DNA of 55,083 bases, taken from positions 1 to 55,083 of the forward strand of contig JAIELD010000007.1 in the NCBI GenBank assembly GCA_019753285.1, in the 5' to 3' direction. The stretch comes from Beijerinckiaceae bacterium (lineage in GTDB: Bacteria > Pseudomonadota > Alphaproteobacteria > Rhizobiales > Beijerinckiaceae). This document shows positions 44,995 through 54,027 of this stretch, one piece after another (positions within the stretch are counted from its first letter, which is position 1; the number at the start of each line of letters is the position of its first letter). Under the pieces are notes generated by a model, which was not told where the DNA came from, did no database searches, and saw only the letters and a list, made by a program, of their open reading frames with translations. The position numbers were made by a program, and so were the translations under genes.

Positions 44995-46153
44995 GGCGCG
45001 CGAAGACGACGAGCCCAAGGAGCGCGTCAAGACGCAGCGCTGCGATCTCGACCGTCCGCTCCGAGCGGACGAACTCCGAAGCTGCGCGGGAAAAGGTCAA
45101 TCGTTTGTCTTGGTCGTTGATGAGCGACATGATTGCCGAGCGGTAGCGCCGCAGCGTCTCTTCGGCAATGCCCACTTCGGCGATCAGAAGCCCTGTCCTG
45201 CCGTTTTCGACGACGCTGCCGATCCCTCCCACGTCAAGCGCCACGACCGGGAGGCCGGCTGCCTGCGCTTCCAGATAGGCAAGGCCGTAAGCCTCGTTGA
45301 AGCCTGGCCAGAGGTAGAGGTCGGCGCTTGCCAGGCATTCGAGAACCTGATCGCGCGGCAGCGCGCCATGCCAGGTCACTCTGCCAGCCGGAATGGACGC
45401 CAATGCTGCTTCGACCTCGGCGCGGGCAGGGCCATCGCCGATGATGTCGAGATGCCACGCAAGCGCGGTCAGCTCTGACAGCGCTGCGGCGAGAAACCGA
45501 TAGCTCTTCAGTTTGTCGCCCGCCCGCATCATCCCGACCGTGACCAAGCGGACGGGGTGGTCATGGCTCGACGATGCGCGTCGGTCTGTTACCGCGTCGA
45601 TGAAGGGTGGCAGAAGGGCGAGTTTGTCATCGGAGCCGAGGTAGGCCTCAAGCCCTGCCCTGTCGCGCGGGGTGATGGCGATGTTGAGCGCCGCGCAGTC
45701 GAGTGCGCGCTCGACATGCGATTGCCAGGCCCGCCAGCCGTCCCGGCTTCGCTTGCCGGCGTGGCTCGCCTCGATCGTGACGTAGGGGAGGCCGGTCTTC
45801 GATATGATCGCCGGGCCGATCAGGTCAGGCGACTTGTAATAAGGGTGATAGCTGATCCAGAGGTCCGGCATTCGATCCTGGGCGTGCCAATCGTGCAAGA
45901 TCGTCGAGGCCTCGCGCGCGGCAATCTCCTCCAGCGCGGACAGACGATCCGGGTCGGGATTCGGCGAGAAGCTGCGCAGCCGCGAGACGATCTCGACATG
46001 GTGGCCGGAACGGCGCAGCGCCTCGATCAGCAACCGCGCCATGGTGCGGTCGCCCGACGGCACCGGGTCGTCCGGGTGCTTCAAAGGGCAGTAGAAGGCG
46101 ATGTCGAGAGCGATCTCCGCCCCCGTATCAGTGGTAGGGGTCGGCTGCGTCAC
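44975..46153 (-). CDS. Glycosyltransferase family 4 protein in peptide-importer operon
   Basis: A 392-residue GT-B glycosyltransferase. The N-terminal domain contains DRTMARLLIEALRRSGHHVEIV. The C-terminal donor site has LVTVGMMRAGDKLKSY and the E-x7-E motif GFNEAYGLAYLEAQAAGLPVVALDVGG. The start is a GTG at 46153 inside the end of the upstream permease gene (26-base overlap); no nearer start is evident. It bridges the peptide-importer genes and the deacetylase gene in one run. It probably adds a sugar to the glycan whose enzymes are encoded to the left. Confidence 0.85.
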   Translation of the reverse strand: MTQPTPTTDTGAEIALDIAFYCPLKHPDDPVPSGDRTMARLLIEALRRSGHHVEIVSRLRSFSPNPDPDRLSALEEIAAREASTILHDWHAQDRMPDLWISYHPYYKSPDLIGPAIISKTGLPYVTIEASHAGKRSRDGWRAWQSHVERALDCAALNIAITPRDRAGLEAYLGSDDKLALLPPFIDAVTDRRASSSHDHPVRLVTVGMMRAGDKLKSYRFLAAALSELTALAWHLDIIGDGPARAEVEAALASIPAGRVTWHGALPRDQVLECLASADLYLWPGFNEAYGLAYLEAQAAGLPVVALDVGGIGSVVENGRTGLLIAEVGIAEETLRRYRSAIMSLINDQDKRLTFSRAASEFVRSERTVEIAALRLDALLGLVVFARHVGVHA

Positions 46154-47312
46154 GCAGGCCGTCGCCGAAGAAGTTGAAGGCGAGGATGACGAGGATGACC
46201 GGCACGACCGGGATCATCAGCCAGGGATAAAGCGCCACGACGTTGATGTTCTGCGCCTCGTTCAGCATCACGCCCCAACTGGTGATCGGCGGACGAAGCC
46301 CAAGGCCAAGGAAGCTCAAAGCCGTTTCGCCGAGGATCATCTTGGGGATCGTGATGGTCGCAGAAGCGATGAGATGGCTCATGAAGCCGGGTATCAGATG
46401 CCGCCCGACGATTCGTGGCGTGCGCGCGCCCATCAACTGCGCCGCCAGCACGTAATCTTCCTCGCGAAGCGCCAGAAGCTTGGAGCGAACCGAGCGCGCG
46501 AGGCCCGTCCAGTCCATGAGGCCGAGAATGATCGTGATCGCGAAATAGACGAGGATCGGGCTCCAGCTCGCCGGAATGACCGAGGCGAGCGCCAGCCAGA
46601 TCGGGATATGCGGCAGCGAGTGCACGATTTCGATCGCGCGCTGGGTCAGCATGTCGAAGGTGCCGCCATAGTAGCCCGCCAGCCCTCCGAGCAGGATGCC
46701 GAGGCCAAAGCTGATGAAGATACCGATGAGCCCGACGGTGAGCGAAATGCGCGCGCCGTAGATGATGCGCGAAAGCATGTCGCGTCCGAGCCGATCCGTG
46801 CCCAGCAGGAACATCTGTCCATCCTTCGCCGGGCAGACGAGGTGGAAATCGGCCGTGAACAGGCCCCAGAAGCGATAGCTGTCGCCCGAGCAGAAAAAGC
46901 GGATCGGATGCACCTGGTTCGTATCGACGGTGTATTCGCGCTTCAGGTTTTCGAGGTTGAGCTTGTAGACATAGCCATAGACGAACGGCGACCTGAGCGT
47001 GCCATTGTCGAAGATGTGCAGCGACTGCGGGGGCGCGCGGATGAAGTCCGTATGCCGCGACTGGTTCTCATAGGGCGCAAGGACCTCGCAGACGAGGATC
47101 ATGAGGTAGAGCGCGAGCAGGAATGCGCCGGAGACGAGCGCAAGCCTGTGACGCTTGAACTTGATCCACATGAGCTGCCATTGCGAGGCGAGGTAGATGC
47201 GCTCCTGCGCCGGGCTCAGCTTTTCCGCAGCCTTCGGATCGAACGGCGCGTTGGAAACGTAATGGGGCAGCGGTCCGGAGCCGAGCGGTCCGGCTGGAGG
47301 CATGACGTTCAT
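46128..47312 (-). CDS. Oligopeptide-type ABC transporter permease, YejE/DppC-like
   Basis: A 394-residue permease of the peptide/nickel family, DppC side. After the first helix (LALVSGAFLLALYLMILVCEVLAPY) there is a periplasmic stretch of about 90 residues, longer than in DppC. Five further helices and the coupling motif LREEDYVLAAQLMGARTPRIV follow. It shares an ATGA overlap with the upstream permease gene. It belongs to a Yej-like importer together with the next three genes upstream. It probably moves oligopeptides or peptide-like antibiotics across the inner membrane. Confidence 0.9.
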   Translation of the reverse strand: MNVMPPAGPLGSGPLPHYVSNAPFDPKAAEKLSPAQERIYLASQWQLMWIKFKRHRLALVSGAFLLALYLMILVCEVLAPYENQSRHTDFIRAPPQSLHIFDNGTLRSPFVYGYVYKLNLENLKREYTVDTNQVHPIRFFCSGDSYRFWGLFTADFHLVCPAKDGQMFLLGTDRLGRDMLSRIIYGARISLTVGLIGIFISFGLGILLGGLAGYYGGTFDMLTQRAIEIVHSLPHIPIWLALASVIPASWSPILVYFAITIILGLMDWTGLARSVRSKLLALREEDYVLAAQLMGARTPRIVGRHLIPGFMSHLIASATITIPKMILGETALSFLGLGLRPPITSWGVMLNEAQNINVVALYPWLMIPVVPVILVILAFNFFGDGLRDAADPYH

Positions 47313-48310
47313 TTGACGCTCCCTCCCTGAAGCCTGATGCGCGGGTCGAGGAATGCGAGCGCGATGTCGGAGATCAGGACGCCGATCACGGTGAGCAAGG
47401 CGAGGAACATCAGGAACGAGCCGGCAAGGTACATATCCTGCGTCTGCAAGGCCCGCACCAGCAGCGGACCTGTGGTCTGCAGCGAAAGCACGATGGCCGT
47501 GAGTTCCGCCCCGGAGACGATCGAGGGCAGAATGCTGCCGATGTCCGACACGAAGAAGTTGAGCGCCATGCGCAGCGGGTATTTCAGCAAGGCTTTCCGC
47601 GGATGCAGGCCCTTGGCGCGTGCCGTGGTGTAATACTGCTTCTGCAATTCATCGAGCAGATTGGCGCGCACCGAGCGGATCATGCTGCCCGTACCGCCGG
47701 CTCCGATGATGATGACCGGGATCCACAGGTGCTGCAGGATAGAGACGAACTTGTCCCAACTCATCGGCTGGTTGAAATATTGCGGGTCCATCAGGCCCCC
47801 GATCGACAACCCGAACCAGACGTTCGCGAAGTAGATGAACACGAGGGCGAGCAGGAAATGCGGGATCGCGATGCCGAGCAGGCCGATGAAGGTGAGACCG
47901 TAATCGCCCCAGCTATATTGATGCGTCGCCGAATAGATGCCGATCGGGAAGGCGATGGCCCATGTGAATATGATCGTGCAGAACGAGACCAGCATGGTGA
48001 GATAGAGGCGATCACCGACCACGTCCTTCACCGCCATCTGATATTCGAACGAATAGCCGAAATCGCCATGGAGAAAGCCGCCGATCCAGCGCGCGTAGCG
48101 GATGATCGGCGGCTGGTCGAAGCCGTATTCCTTTTTGAGGAACTCGAGCTGACGCAGATCGGCACGCTCGCCCTGCGCGGCCATCTCGGCTGCGTAGGTG
48201 TCGAAATAATTGCCAGGCGGCATCTCCATGATGGCGAAGATCAGCATGCTCGTGACCAGCAGCGTCGGGATCATGATCATCAGCCGGCGTAGGATGTAGC
48301 GCAGGAGCAT
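47309..48310 (-). CDS. Oligopeptide-type ABC transporter permease, YejB/DppB-like
   Basis: A 333-residue permease with six helices in the DppB arrangement: MLLRYILRRLMIMIPTLL at the N-terminus, and a coupling region YYTTARAKGLHPRKALLKYPLR near residues 208-229. It is preceded by a 72-base gap with a strong hairpin after the binding-protein gene, and it overlaps the second permease gene by four bases. Pairing with the YejE-like permease is expected. Confidence 0.9.
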   Translation of the reverse strand: MLLRYILRRLMIMIPTLLVTSMLIFAIMEMPPGNYFDTYAAEMAAQGERADLRQLEFLKKEYGFDQPPIIRYARWIGGFLHGDFGYSFEYQMAVKDVVGDRLYLTMLVSFCTIIFTWAIAFPIGIYSATHQYSWGDYGLTFIGLLGIAIPHFLLALVFIYFANVWFGLSIGGLMDPQYFNQPMSWDKFVSILQHLWIPVIIIGAGGTGSMIRSVRANLLDELQKQYYTTARAKGLHPRKALLKYPLRMALNFFVSDIGSILPSIVSGAELTAIVLSLQTTGPLLVRALQTQDMYLAGSFLMFLALLTVIGVLISDIALAFLDPRIRLQGGSVK

Positions 48311-48342
48311 GGTCGGCCTTTCGAAATCCTCAGGTCTGTCGC

Positions 48343-48361
48343 TCCAGCCGTTCCGGCTGGA
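48343..48361 (-). other. Stable hairpin between binding-protein and permease genes
   Basis: A perfect inverted repeat TCCAGCCG-TTC-CGGCTGGA with an eight-base-pair stem and three-base loop, in the 72-base gap between the binding-protein stop and the YejB-like start. No T run follows, so it is not a standard terminator. It more likely protects the upstream mRNA or sets the ratio of binding protein to permease. Confidence 0.5.
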
Positions 48362-48382
48362 TGGTCGATGCCGCGCCGCGCA

Positions 48383-50317
48383 TCAGTTGGCCGCTGCGTC
48401 GGCAAACCAGAACGTATCCGGCATGTATATGCCGAAGAACGCGCTGGGCTGAAAGCCGTAGAGCCCTTTTTCGGGCACGTTCCTCAGCCGGTTGGTGACG
48501 ACGACGGGTTGCGGCACGTCGTTGACGATGCCGATCGAGAAGAGCTGGTCCGCGTTGATGGTCAGCATCTTCTCCCAGATGGCGCGCCGCTCTTCGCTGG
48601 TTTTCGACTGACGCCATTCCCGCCGCAGTCGGTCGAGCTCAGCAACCTCCGGCATGTCGATCTTCTGGCCGGTCATGCCGTTCGTCTCGACATACTGCCC
48701 CCACATCGACCATTGGAACTGTGATTCTTCCGTCGGAGCGAGCGCATCGGGCGGGTTCTCGGAGGTCGGGACAGCATTGTCTATGCCGATCGAGACCGAC
48801 ATCACGGTCTGCCCGGAGCGGATGCGCTTGCGCAGGATGTCGAGCTGGAGAGACCGGTTGAGGATGCGGATGCCGAGCTTTTCAAAATCCGAATGCAGGA
48901 GCTCGAGCACATCGGTTTCCTCGGTGCTGTCGCCCGAACTTTCAATGAGGATTTCGAGCTTGCGGCCATCGGGCAGGAGGCGCGTGCCCTCCAGGTCGCG
49001 CTTTGTGAGGCCGATCTCGTCGAGCAGGCGGTTCGCTTCGGCGGGATCGTAGCGCGTGTAGGCCTTGTCATAGGCCTCCTTGTAGAGCGGGCTTTCCGGG
49101 AGCACGGTATTCTGTGCCTCGCGCCCGAGCCCAAAGAAGATGACGTTGTTGATGTCGTGGCGGTTGATGCCGAGAGAAAAGGCGCGTCTGAACCTGACGT
49201 CGCGCATCAAGGTCCGGAAAGTCTCGTCGGTCGTGTTGAGATTGGGATAGATCGCGACATAGGCACCCTGGCTGCGGTCCCAGAGACGAACCTTCTGGCC
49301 GTTCCGTTTCTCGGCATCCTTCAGGAACGTATAGTTGTCGAAGCGCAGATAGCGGGCCTGGAGATCGCTCTCGCCGCCGCCCACCTTGGCCGGGATGAGA
49401 GCTGTGGAGCCAAGCGAGAGCCGGACGGAGTCGATATAGGGAAGCTGCCGGCCCTCGCTGTCGACGCGATGATAATAGGGGTTACGCTCGAACAGGAATT
49501 GCTCGGCCGGCGGCGTCGTGCGGTTGCGCCAGGCGTCCAGCGTCGGAAGGTCCGGGTTTTCAGGCCGGTACTGCCTTGCCATCCGCTCATGCATCGCGCC
49601 CCAGTCTCGGAGCCGTGAGGCCTTGACCAGCGCCGCGAGATCGTCCGGCTTGGCGTATTTCTGGTGGAATTGCCGCAAGTAGTGCGACGGCATGTAGATG
49701 TAGGTCGGCTGTGCGTCTGCGAGCGCCGGGACGAAGAGCGGATTCGGCGTCTCCCAGGTATAGCGCACGGTCTCCTGGTCTATGATCTCGAATTTCGGCG
49801 CCTTGCCTCCGGGCACGAGCGCCAGAGGCGGCCCGCTCGCGGAAAGACGCTTGTTGTTCGCGACGTCTTCCCAATAGTAGCGGAAATCCTCGGCGGTGAA
49901 CGGGTGCCCGTCAGACCATCTGTGCCCCTTGCGCAGATGCAGCGTGAAGATACGGCCATCCTCGACATCGAGCTTTTCGAGCACGTCCGGGACGATCTCG
50001 AGCTTCTCGTTGTAGGTCATCAGCCGCGTGTAGCCGTAGATCGTCATCATCCGGATGTCGCGCTGGTCGCCCATCAGCAGCTTCAACGAGCCGCCATGCT
50101 TTCCGGGCGTCTTGCCGAGCGCGCGCATGTCGATGACGCGGGGCGAGAGCGGCACGCGCTCCACGACCGGCGGCAATTCCTTGGCCGCGACGGCTTTGGC
50201 GAAGAACGGCGTCTCCGTGAACTCAGCCGCCGCGTGAGCTACGCCTGCGAACAGCAGCGCCGAGCAGAGCGCCGCCGCGCGAAGGAGCAGGCCCCAGCTC
50301 TTCTCAACCCCGCTCAT
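48383..50317 (-). CDS. Extracellular solute-binding protein, family 5 (YejA-like)
   Basis: A 644-residue periplasmic binding protein with a signal peptide ending AGVAHA at about residue 28. The mature protein shows the family-5 features: [48 protein letters not shown] and [22 protein letters not shown]. Its size and sequence style match the large YejA-like group for longer or modified peptides. It starts in an ATGA overlap with the ATPase gene. The peptide ligand is unknown. Confidence 0.9.
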   Translation of the reverse strand: MSGVEKSWGLLLRAAALCSALLFAGVAHAAAEFTETPFFAKAVAAKELPPVVERVPLSPRVIDMRALGKTPGKHGGSLKLLMGDQRDIRMMTIYGYTRLMTYNEKLEIVPDVLEKLDVEDGRIFTLHLRKGHRWSDGHPFTAEDFRYYWEDVANNKRLSASGPPLALVPGGKAPKFEIIDQETVRYTWETPNPLFVPALADAQPTYIYMPSHYLRQFHQKYAKPDDLAALVKASRLRDWGAMHERMARQYRPENPDLPTLDAWRNRTTPPAEQFLFERNPYYHRVDSEGRQLPYIDSVRLSLGSTALIPAKVGGGESDLQARYLRFDNYTFLKDAEKRNGQKVRLWDRSQGAYVAIYPNLNTTDETFRTLMRDVRFRRAFSLGINRHDINNVIFFGLGREAQNTVLPESPLYKEAYDKAYTRYDPAEANRLLDEIGLTKRDLEGTRLLPDGRKLEILIESSGDSTEETDVLELLHSDFEKLGIRILNRSLQLDILRKRIRSGQTVMSVSIGIDNAVPTSENPPDALAPTEESQFQWSMWGQYVETNGMTGQKIDMPEVAELDRLRREWRQSKTSEERRAIWEKMLTINADQLFSIGIVNDVPQPVVVTNRLRNVPEKGLYGFQPSAFFGIYMPDTFWFADAAAN

Positions 50318-52218
50318 GCCTGCAAATCCTTGAGGTCGGCGTTGGGTTTGGCGAGCACGAAGTGCCCATCGCCGAGATCGAGGCTGCCGAGGCTCGTTCC
50401 GCCTGCTTCCTCGACGAAGGCAGGCCCCCAGAGCCGCGTGTCCGATGCCGAGCCGCGCGACAGGTAGTTGAAGTCGAGCGGCCGATCGAGATCGGCGAAC
50501 GGCACGGCTTTCAGGAGCGCGCGGGTGTAGGGGTGCATCGGCCGGTTGAACAGCGCATGTCGCGGTGCGATCTCGACGATGCGGCCATGGGCCATCACGG
50601 CGATGCGGTTCGCCATGTAGTCTACCACGGCGAGGTTATGCGAAATGAACATGTAGGTGAGACCGAGCTCCTTCTGCAGGTCCTTCAGAAGGTTGAGGAT
50701 TTGCGCCTGGACCGACACATCGAGCGCGGAGACGGGCTCGTCGCAGACGATCAGCTCGGGGTTGAGCGCGAGCGCGCGAGCGATGCCGATGCGCTGGCGC
50801 TGCCCGCCGGAAAAGCTGTGAGGATATCGGTTGAGGAAGCGCGGATCGAGGCCGACGGCGCTCATCAATTCGGTGACGCGACGGGTCTGCTCCTCCGGCG
50901 TGCCGTCGCCATGGATCTCCATCGGCTCGCGGATGATGTTGAGCACGGTCATGCGCGGCGAAAGCGAACTGACCGGGTCCTGGAAGATCATCTGCATCTT
51001 CGGCCGGAATGCGCGCAACCGTTCCTCATCGAGCGCCATGAGGTCGATGGCTTCGCTGCCGCTGTTGAACACGATCGATCCGCTGTCCGGCTTCACGGCG
51101 CGCATCATGAGCTTGCTCACCGTCGTCTTGCCGCTGCCGCTCTCGCCGACGAGGCCGAGGCACTCGCCGCGCTTGATGTCGAAAGACACGTCGTCAACCG
51201 CGACGACCCCTGCCGAGGAGGCGCCGAACCATCCGGCCTTGCGGCTGCCATAGGTCTTGCGCAGATTCCGCACGGAGAGAATGACGTCGGAGGCGGTCGC
51301 CGCAGGCGCGTGCCTGCGGGTGCCGACCAGCGCGCCGAGATCCTGCTTGGCGTCGCGCAGGGCAACGAGGCGCTCGCCGGGCTTCATGTCGAATTGCGGA
51401 AGTGCGCGGATCAGCGCTTTCAGATAAGGGTGCTGCGGATTGCGGAAGATGTCCTCCACCGTACCCGCCTCCATGATCTCGCCATGGTAGATCACCACCA
51501 CCTCGTCGGCCAGGTTGGCGACGATGCCGAGATCATGCGTGATCAGCAGGATCGCCATGCCGAACTCGTTCTGGAGCGACCGCATCAGGTCGAGGACCTG
51601 CGCCTGGATCGTCACATCGAGCGCCGTCGTCGGCTCGTCGGCGATGAGGAGGGCAGGGCGGCAGATCAACGCCATGGCCAGCATCGCGCGCTGACGCAGT
51701 CCGCCTGAAAGCTCGAAAGAATATTTGTCGTACGAGGCATGCGGATCGCGGAAACCGACGAGCTTCAGCATTTCCTCCGTCTTGGCGCGCGCCTGGTCCT
51801 TGGGCACGGGCCGATGCAACTGCAGTGCTTCCTCGATCTGGTCGCCGATGGTGTGCACGGGTGAAAGCGATGACATCGGCTCCTGAAAGATCATGCCGAT
51901 ATGATCGCCGCGCAGGTCCCGAATATCCTCGCCGTCGCGTTCGAAGCCGGCGATGTCGACAATCTGCCCCTTGGAGGCATCTTCGCCATGCGCCGATTTG
52001 CGAAACAGGATGCGGCCATGCGTGATGCCGCCGGCCTTCGGCAGCAGGCCCATGATCGCCTGGGAGATGACGGATTTTCCCGAACCCGATTCGCCGACGA
52101 GGGCTACGGTCTTGCCTGCGGGAATGCGGAAGGAGACTTTTCTGACGACCTCGTTCTGCTGCCCATGCAGCGCGAAGGCGATGCTCAGCTCTTCGATGGA
52201 CAGAATGTTTCCCTGCAC
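50314..52218 (-). CDS. Oligopeptide ABC transporter dual ATPase, YejF-like
   Basis: A 634-residue protein of two fused ATPase domains. The first has Walker A GESGSGKS at 42-49, [17 protein letters not shown], a divergent signature [18 protein letters not shown] and Walker [14 protein letters not shown]. The second has [34 protein letters not shown] and [20 protein letters not shown]. The frame opens earlier with a TTG (52287), but the GTG at 52218 lies five bases after GGAG and starts the domain directly. It powers the importer and is the first gene of that operon. Confidence 0.9.
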   Translation of the reverse strand: MQGNILSIEELSIAFALHGQQNEVVRKVSFRIPAGKTVALVGESGSGKSVISQAIMGLLPKAGGITHGRILFRKSAHGEDASKGQIVDIAGFERDGEDIRDLRGDHIGMIFQEPMSSLSPVHTIGDQIEEALQLHRPVPKDQARAKTEEMLKLVGFRDPHASYDKYSFELSGGLRQRAMLAMALICRPALLIADEPTTALDVTIQAQVLDLMRSLQNEFGMAILLITHDLGIVANLADEVVVIYHGEIMEAGTVEDIFRNPQHPYLKALIRALPQFDMKPGERLVALRDAKQDLGALVGTRRHAPAATASDVILSVRNLRKTYGSRKAGWFGASSAGVVAVDDVSFDIKRGECLGLVGESGSGKTTVSKLMMRAVKPDSGSIVFNSGSEAIDLMALDEERLRAFRPKMQMIFQDPVSSLSPRMTVLNIIREPMEIHGDGTPEEQTRRVTELMSAVGLDPRFLNRYPHSFSGGQRQRIGIARALALNPELIVCDEPVSALDVSVQAQILNLLKDLQKELGLTYMFISHNLAVVDYMANRIAVMAHGRIVEIAPRHALFNRPMHPYTRALLKAVPFADLDRPLDFNYLSRGSASDTRLWGPAFVEEAGGTSLGSLDLGDGHFVLAKPNADLKDLQA

Positions 52219-52347
52219 AGATGCTCCGATAGGCTCACGATCCACGTTCAATTCGACGCCGGCAGGTAGAAATTCGACCGCCAGCAATGAACGAGAAGAT
52301 ATTCACGACGTTTAGTCTGACAGTAAAGCGTGATCCGTGCCAATCAC

Positions 52348-52376
52348 ATGATCGGCTTCAAGCTTATCAATATCAA
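52348..52376 (-). promoter_or_regulatory. Candidate promoter for peptide importer/glycosyltransferase operon
   Basis: On the minus strand, TTGATA (52376-52371), 17 bases, then GATCAT (52353-52348): five of six and four of six consensus matches. It lies in the 205-base gap after the nucleotide-sugar dehydrogenase gene and would leave a leader of about 120 bases before the YejF-like start. Confidence 0.35.
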
Positions 52377-52423
52377 CAGGATGGCGGTATATTGGTTCCG
52401 TAACGGGCCGGTGACAGTCTGGT

Positions 52424-53785
52424 TCAGGCCTTGAACAGACGGGGATGCGTCAAGCTTCGCCGCGCGCAGGCATTGCGGGTGTCGACGATGAGACGCGCGT
52501 TGGCGACGATGAGATCGTAATCGATCTCGTCATGATCAGTGACGATCAGCACGGCATCGTGGACCGCGACCGTGGCGGAGGTCAAATCGATCGAGGCGCG
52601 GCCAGCCAGCGCGGAATGCTCGCGCGTCATCGGAATGACGGGCACCAGCGGATCGAAGAACGCGACTTTGGCGCCTGCCTGTTCGAGCATCTCCATCAGG
52701 GCAAGGGCAGGGCTCTCACGGATGTCGTCGACGTTCTTCTTGTAGGCCGCGCCGATCATCAGGATCGATGTGCCGTTGAGTCCGCGTCCGCTTGCCTGAT
52801 CGAGGGCGAGGCGAAGCTTGTCGACCACGAGTAGCGGCATCTGCGCGTTGATTTCGCCGGCGAGATTGATGAAACGCGTCTCGATGCCGAACTCGCGCGC
52901 TTTCCAGGTGAGGTAAAACGGATCGATAGGGATGCAGTGGCCGCCGAGGCCCGGTCCCGGGTAGAATGGCATGAAGCCGAAGGGTTTGGTCTTGGCTGCG
53001 TCGATCACTTCCCACACATCGACACCCATGGCCGCGTAAACGCCCTTCAACTCGTTGACGAGCGCGATGTTGACCGCACGGAAGATGTTTTCGGTCAGCT
53101 TCACGGCCTCCGCCGTCGCCGCGCTCGAAACCGGAACCGTGCTGACGACGAGCTGACGGTAGAGCGCGTCGGCAAGGGCAAGGGCTTGCGGATGGTCCGC
53201 GCCGACCACCTTGGGGATGGTCGCGGTTGCGAACTGGGCGTTGCCGGGGTCTTCGCGCTCCGGTGAGAATGCGATGAAGAAGTCTTGCCCATCCACGAGG
53301 CCCGATCGCCGTCCTGCTTCGTCGAGGATGGGCTTGACGATTTCGGCCGTGGTTCCGGGGTAGGTGGTCGATTCCAGAACGATGAGCTGCCCGGCCCTCA
53401 AACGCTCGGCTATGGCCGTGGTCGTCTTCTGGACATAGGAGAGGTCAGGCTCGCGATGCCGCGTGAGCGGCGTCGGCACGCAGATGAGAATGGCATCCGC
53501 TTCGGCAAGGCGATCGAAGTCGCACGTCGCGAGCAAACGGCCGGCGTCGATGGCCTCCGCACTCGCTTCCGCCGGAATGTATTTGATGACCTGGCGCTTC
53601 TGGCTGATGTCCACGACGCGGGCCTCGTTGATGTCGAAGCCGATCGTTCTGAAGCCCGCCTTCGCTGCGGCAAGCGCGAGTGGAAAGCCGACATATCCGA
53701 GCCCGATCACGCCTATCGTCGCCGTTCGATCGATGAGGGCAGCCATCAAGGCGCCGCCTGCTCCAATGTGCGTTTGCATGTTCAT
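52424..53785 (-). CDS. Nucleotide-sugar 6-dehydrogenase, UDP-GlcNAc type (WbpA-like)
   Basis: A 453-residue NAD-dependent dehydrogenase oxidising the C6 hydroxyl of a UDP-sugar to the uronic acid. The NAD motif IGVIGLGYVGFPLA lies at 24-37; ESTTYPGTT at 138-146; the conserved KLTENIFRAVNIALVNE starts at 229; and the catalytic Cys is Cys284 in GGHCIPIDP. The pattern fits UDP-N-acetylglucosamine/-mannosamine dehydrogenases (WbpA/WecC side) better than UDP-glucose dehydrogenase. It would supply an aminuronic acid building block. The window holds enzymes that could use it: four glycosyltransferases and a deacetylase-like gene. Confidence 0.9.
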   Translation of the reverse strand: MNMQTHIGAGGALMAALIDRTATIGVIGLGYVGFPLALAAAKAGFRTIGFDINEARVVDISQKRQVIKYIPAEASAEAIDAGRLLATCDFDRLAEADAILICVPTPLTRHREPDLSYVQKTTTAIAERLRAGQLIVLESTTYPGTTAEIVKPILDEAGRRSGLVDGQDFFIAFSPEREDPGNAQFATATIPKVVGADHPQALALADALYRQLVVSTVPVSSAATAEAVKLTENIFRAVNIALVNELKGVYAAMGVDVWEVIDAAKTKPFGFMPFYPGPGLGGHCIPIDPFYLTWKAREFGIETRFINLAGEINAQMPLLVVDKLRLALDQASGRGLNGTSILMIGAAYKKNVDDIRESPALALMEMLEQAGAKVAFFDPLVPVIPMTREHSALAGRASIDLTSATVAVHDAVLIVTDHDEIDYDLIVANARLIVDTRNACARRSLTHPRLFKA

Positions 53786-54027
53786 GGTCGATCGTGGCCT
53801 TGGCTTTCAGTCTCGCTCAGGCTCGTGCTTGTGCAGATTTTTCCCGAGCATGACAATCACCGGGCGGCGATCCGCTCGATTTCACGTAAAATTCACCGGA
53901 TATTGATGGAATGGGAGCAGCGTTCGCCAGACTGCGCCTGCGTGCTTCGCTGTTCTTTAGGCACGCAGATGCTAACATGCTTGCCGAAGGGCGCATTGAA
54001 GAGGCGCGGGAGCGTGGAAACGAATTG

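Noticed and set aside
44975..46153. 26-base overlap of glycosyltransferase and permease genes as a frameshift artefact
   Set aside because: Both proteins are full length with intact C- and N-terminal domains; overlap with a GTG start is acceptable in this compact operon.
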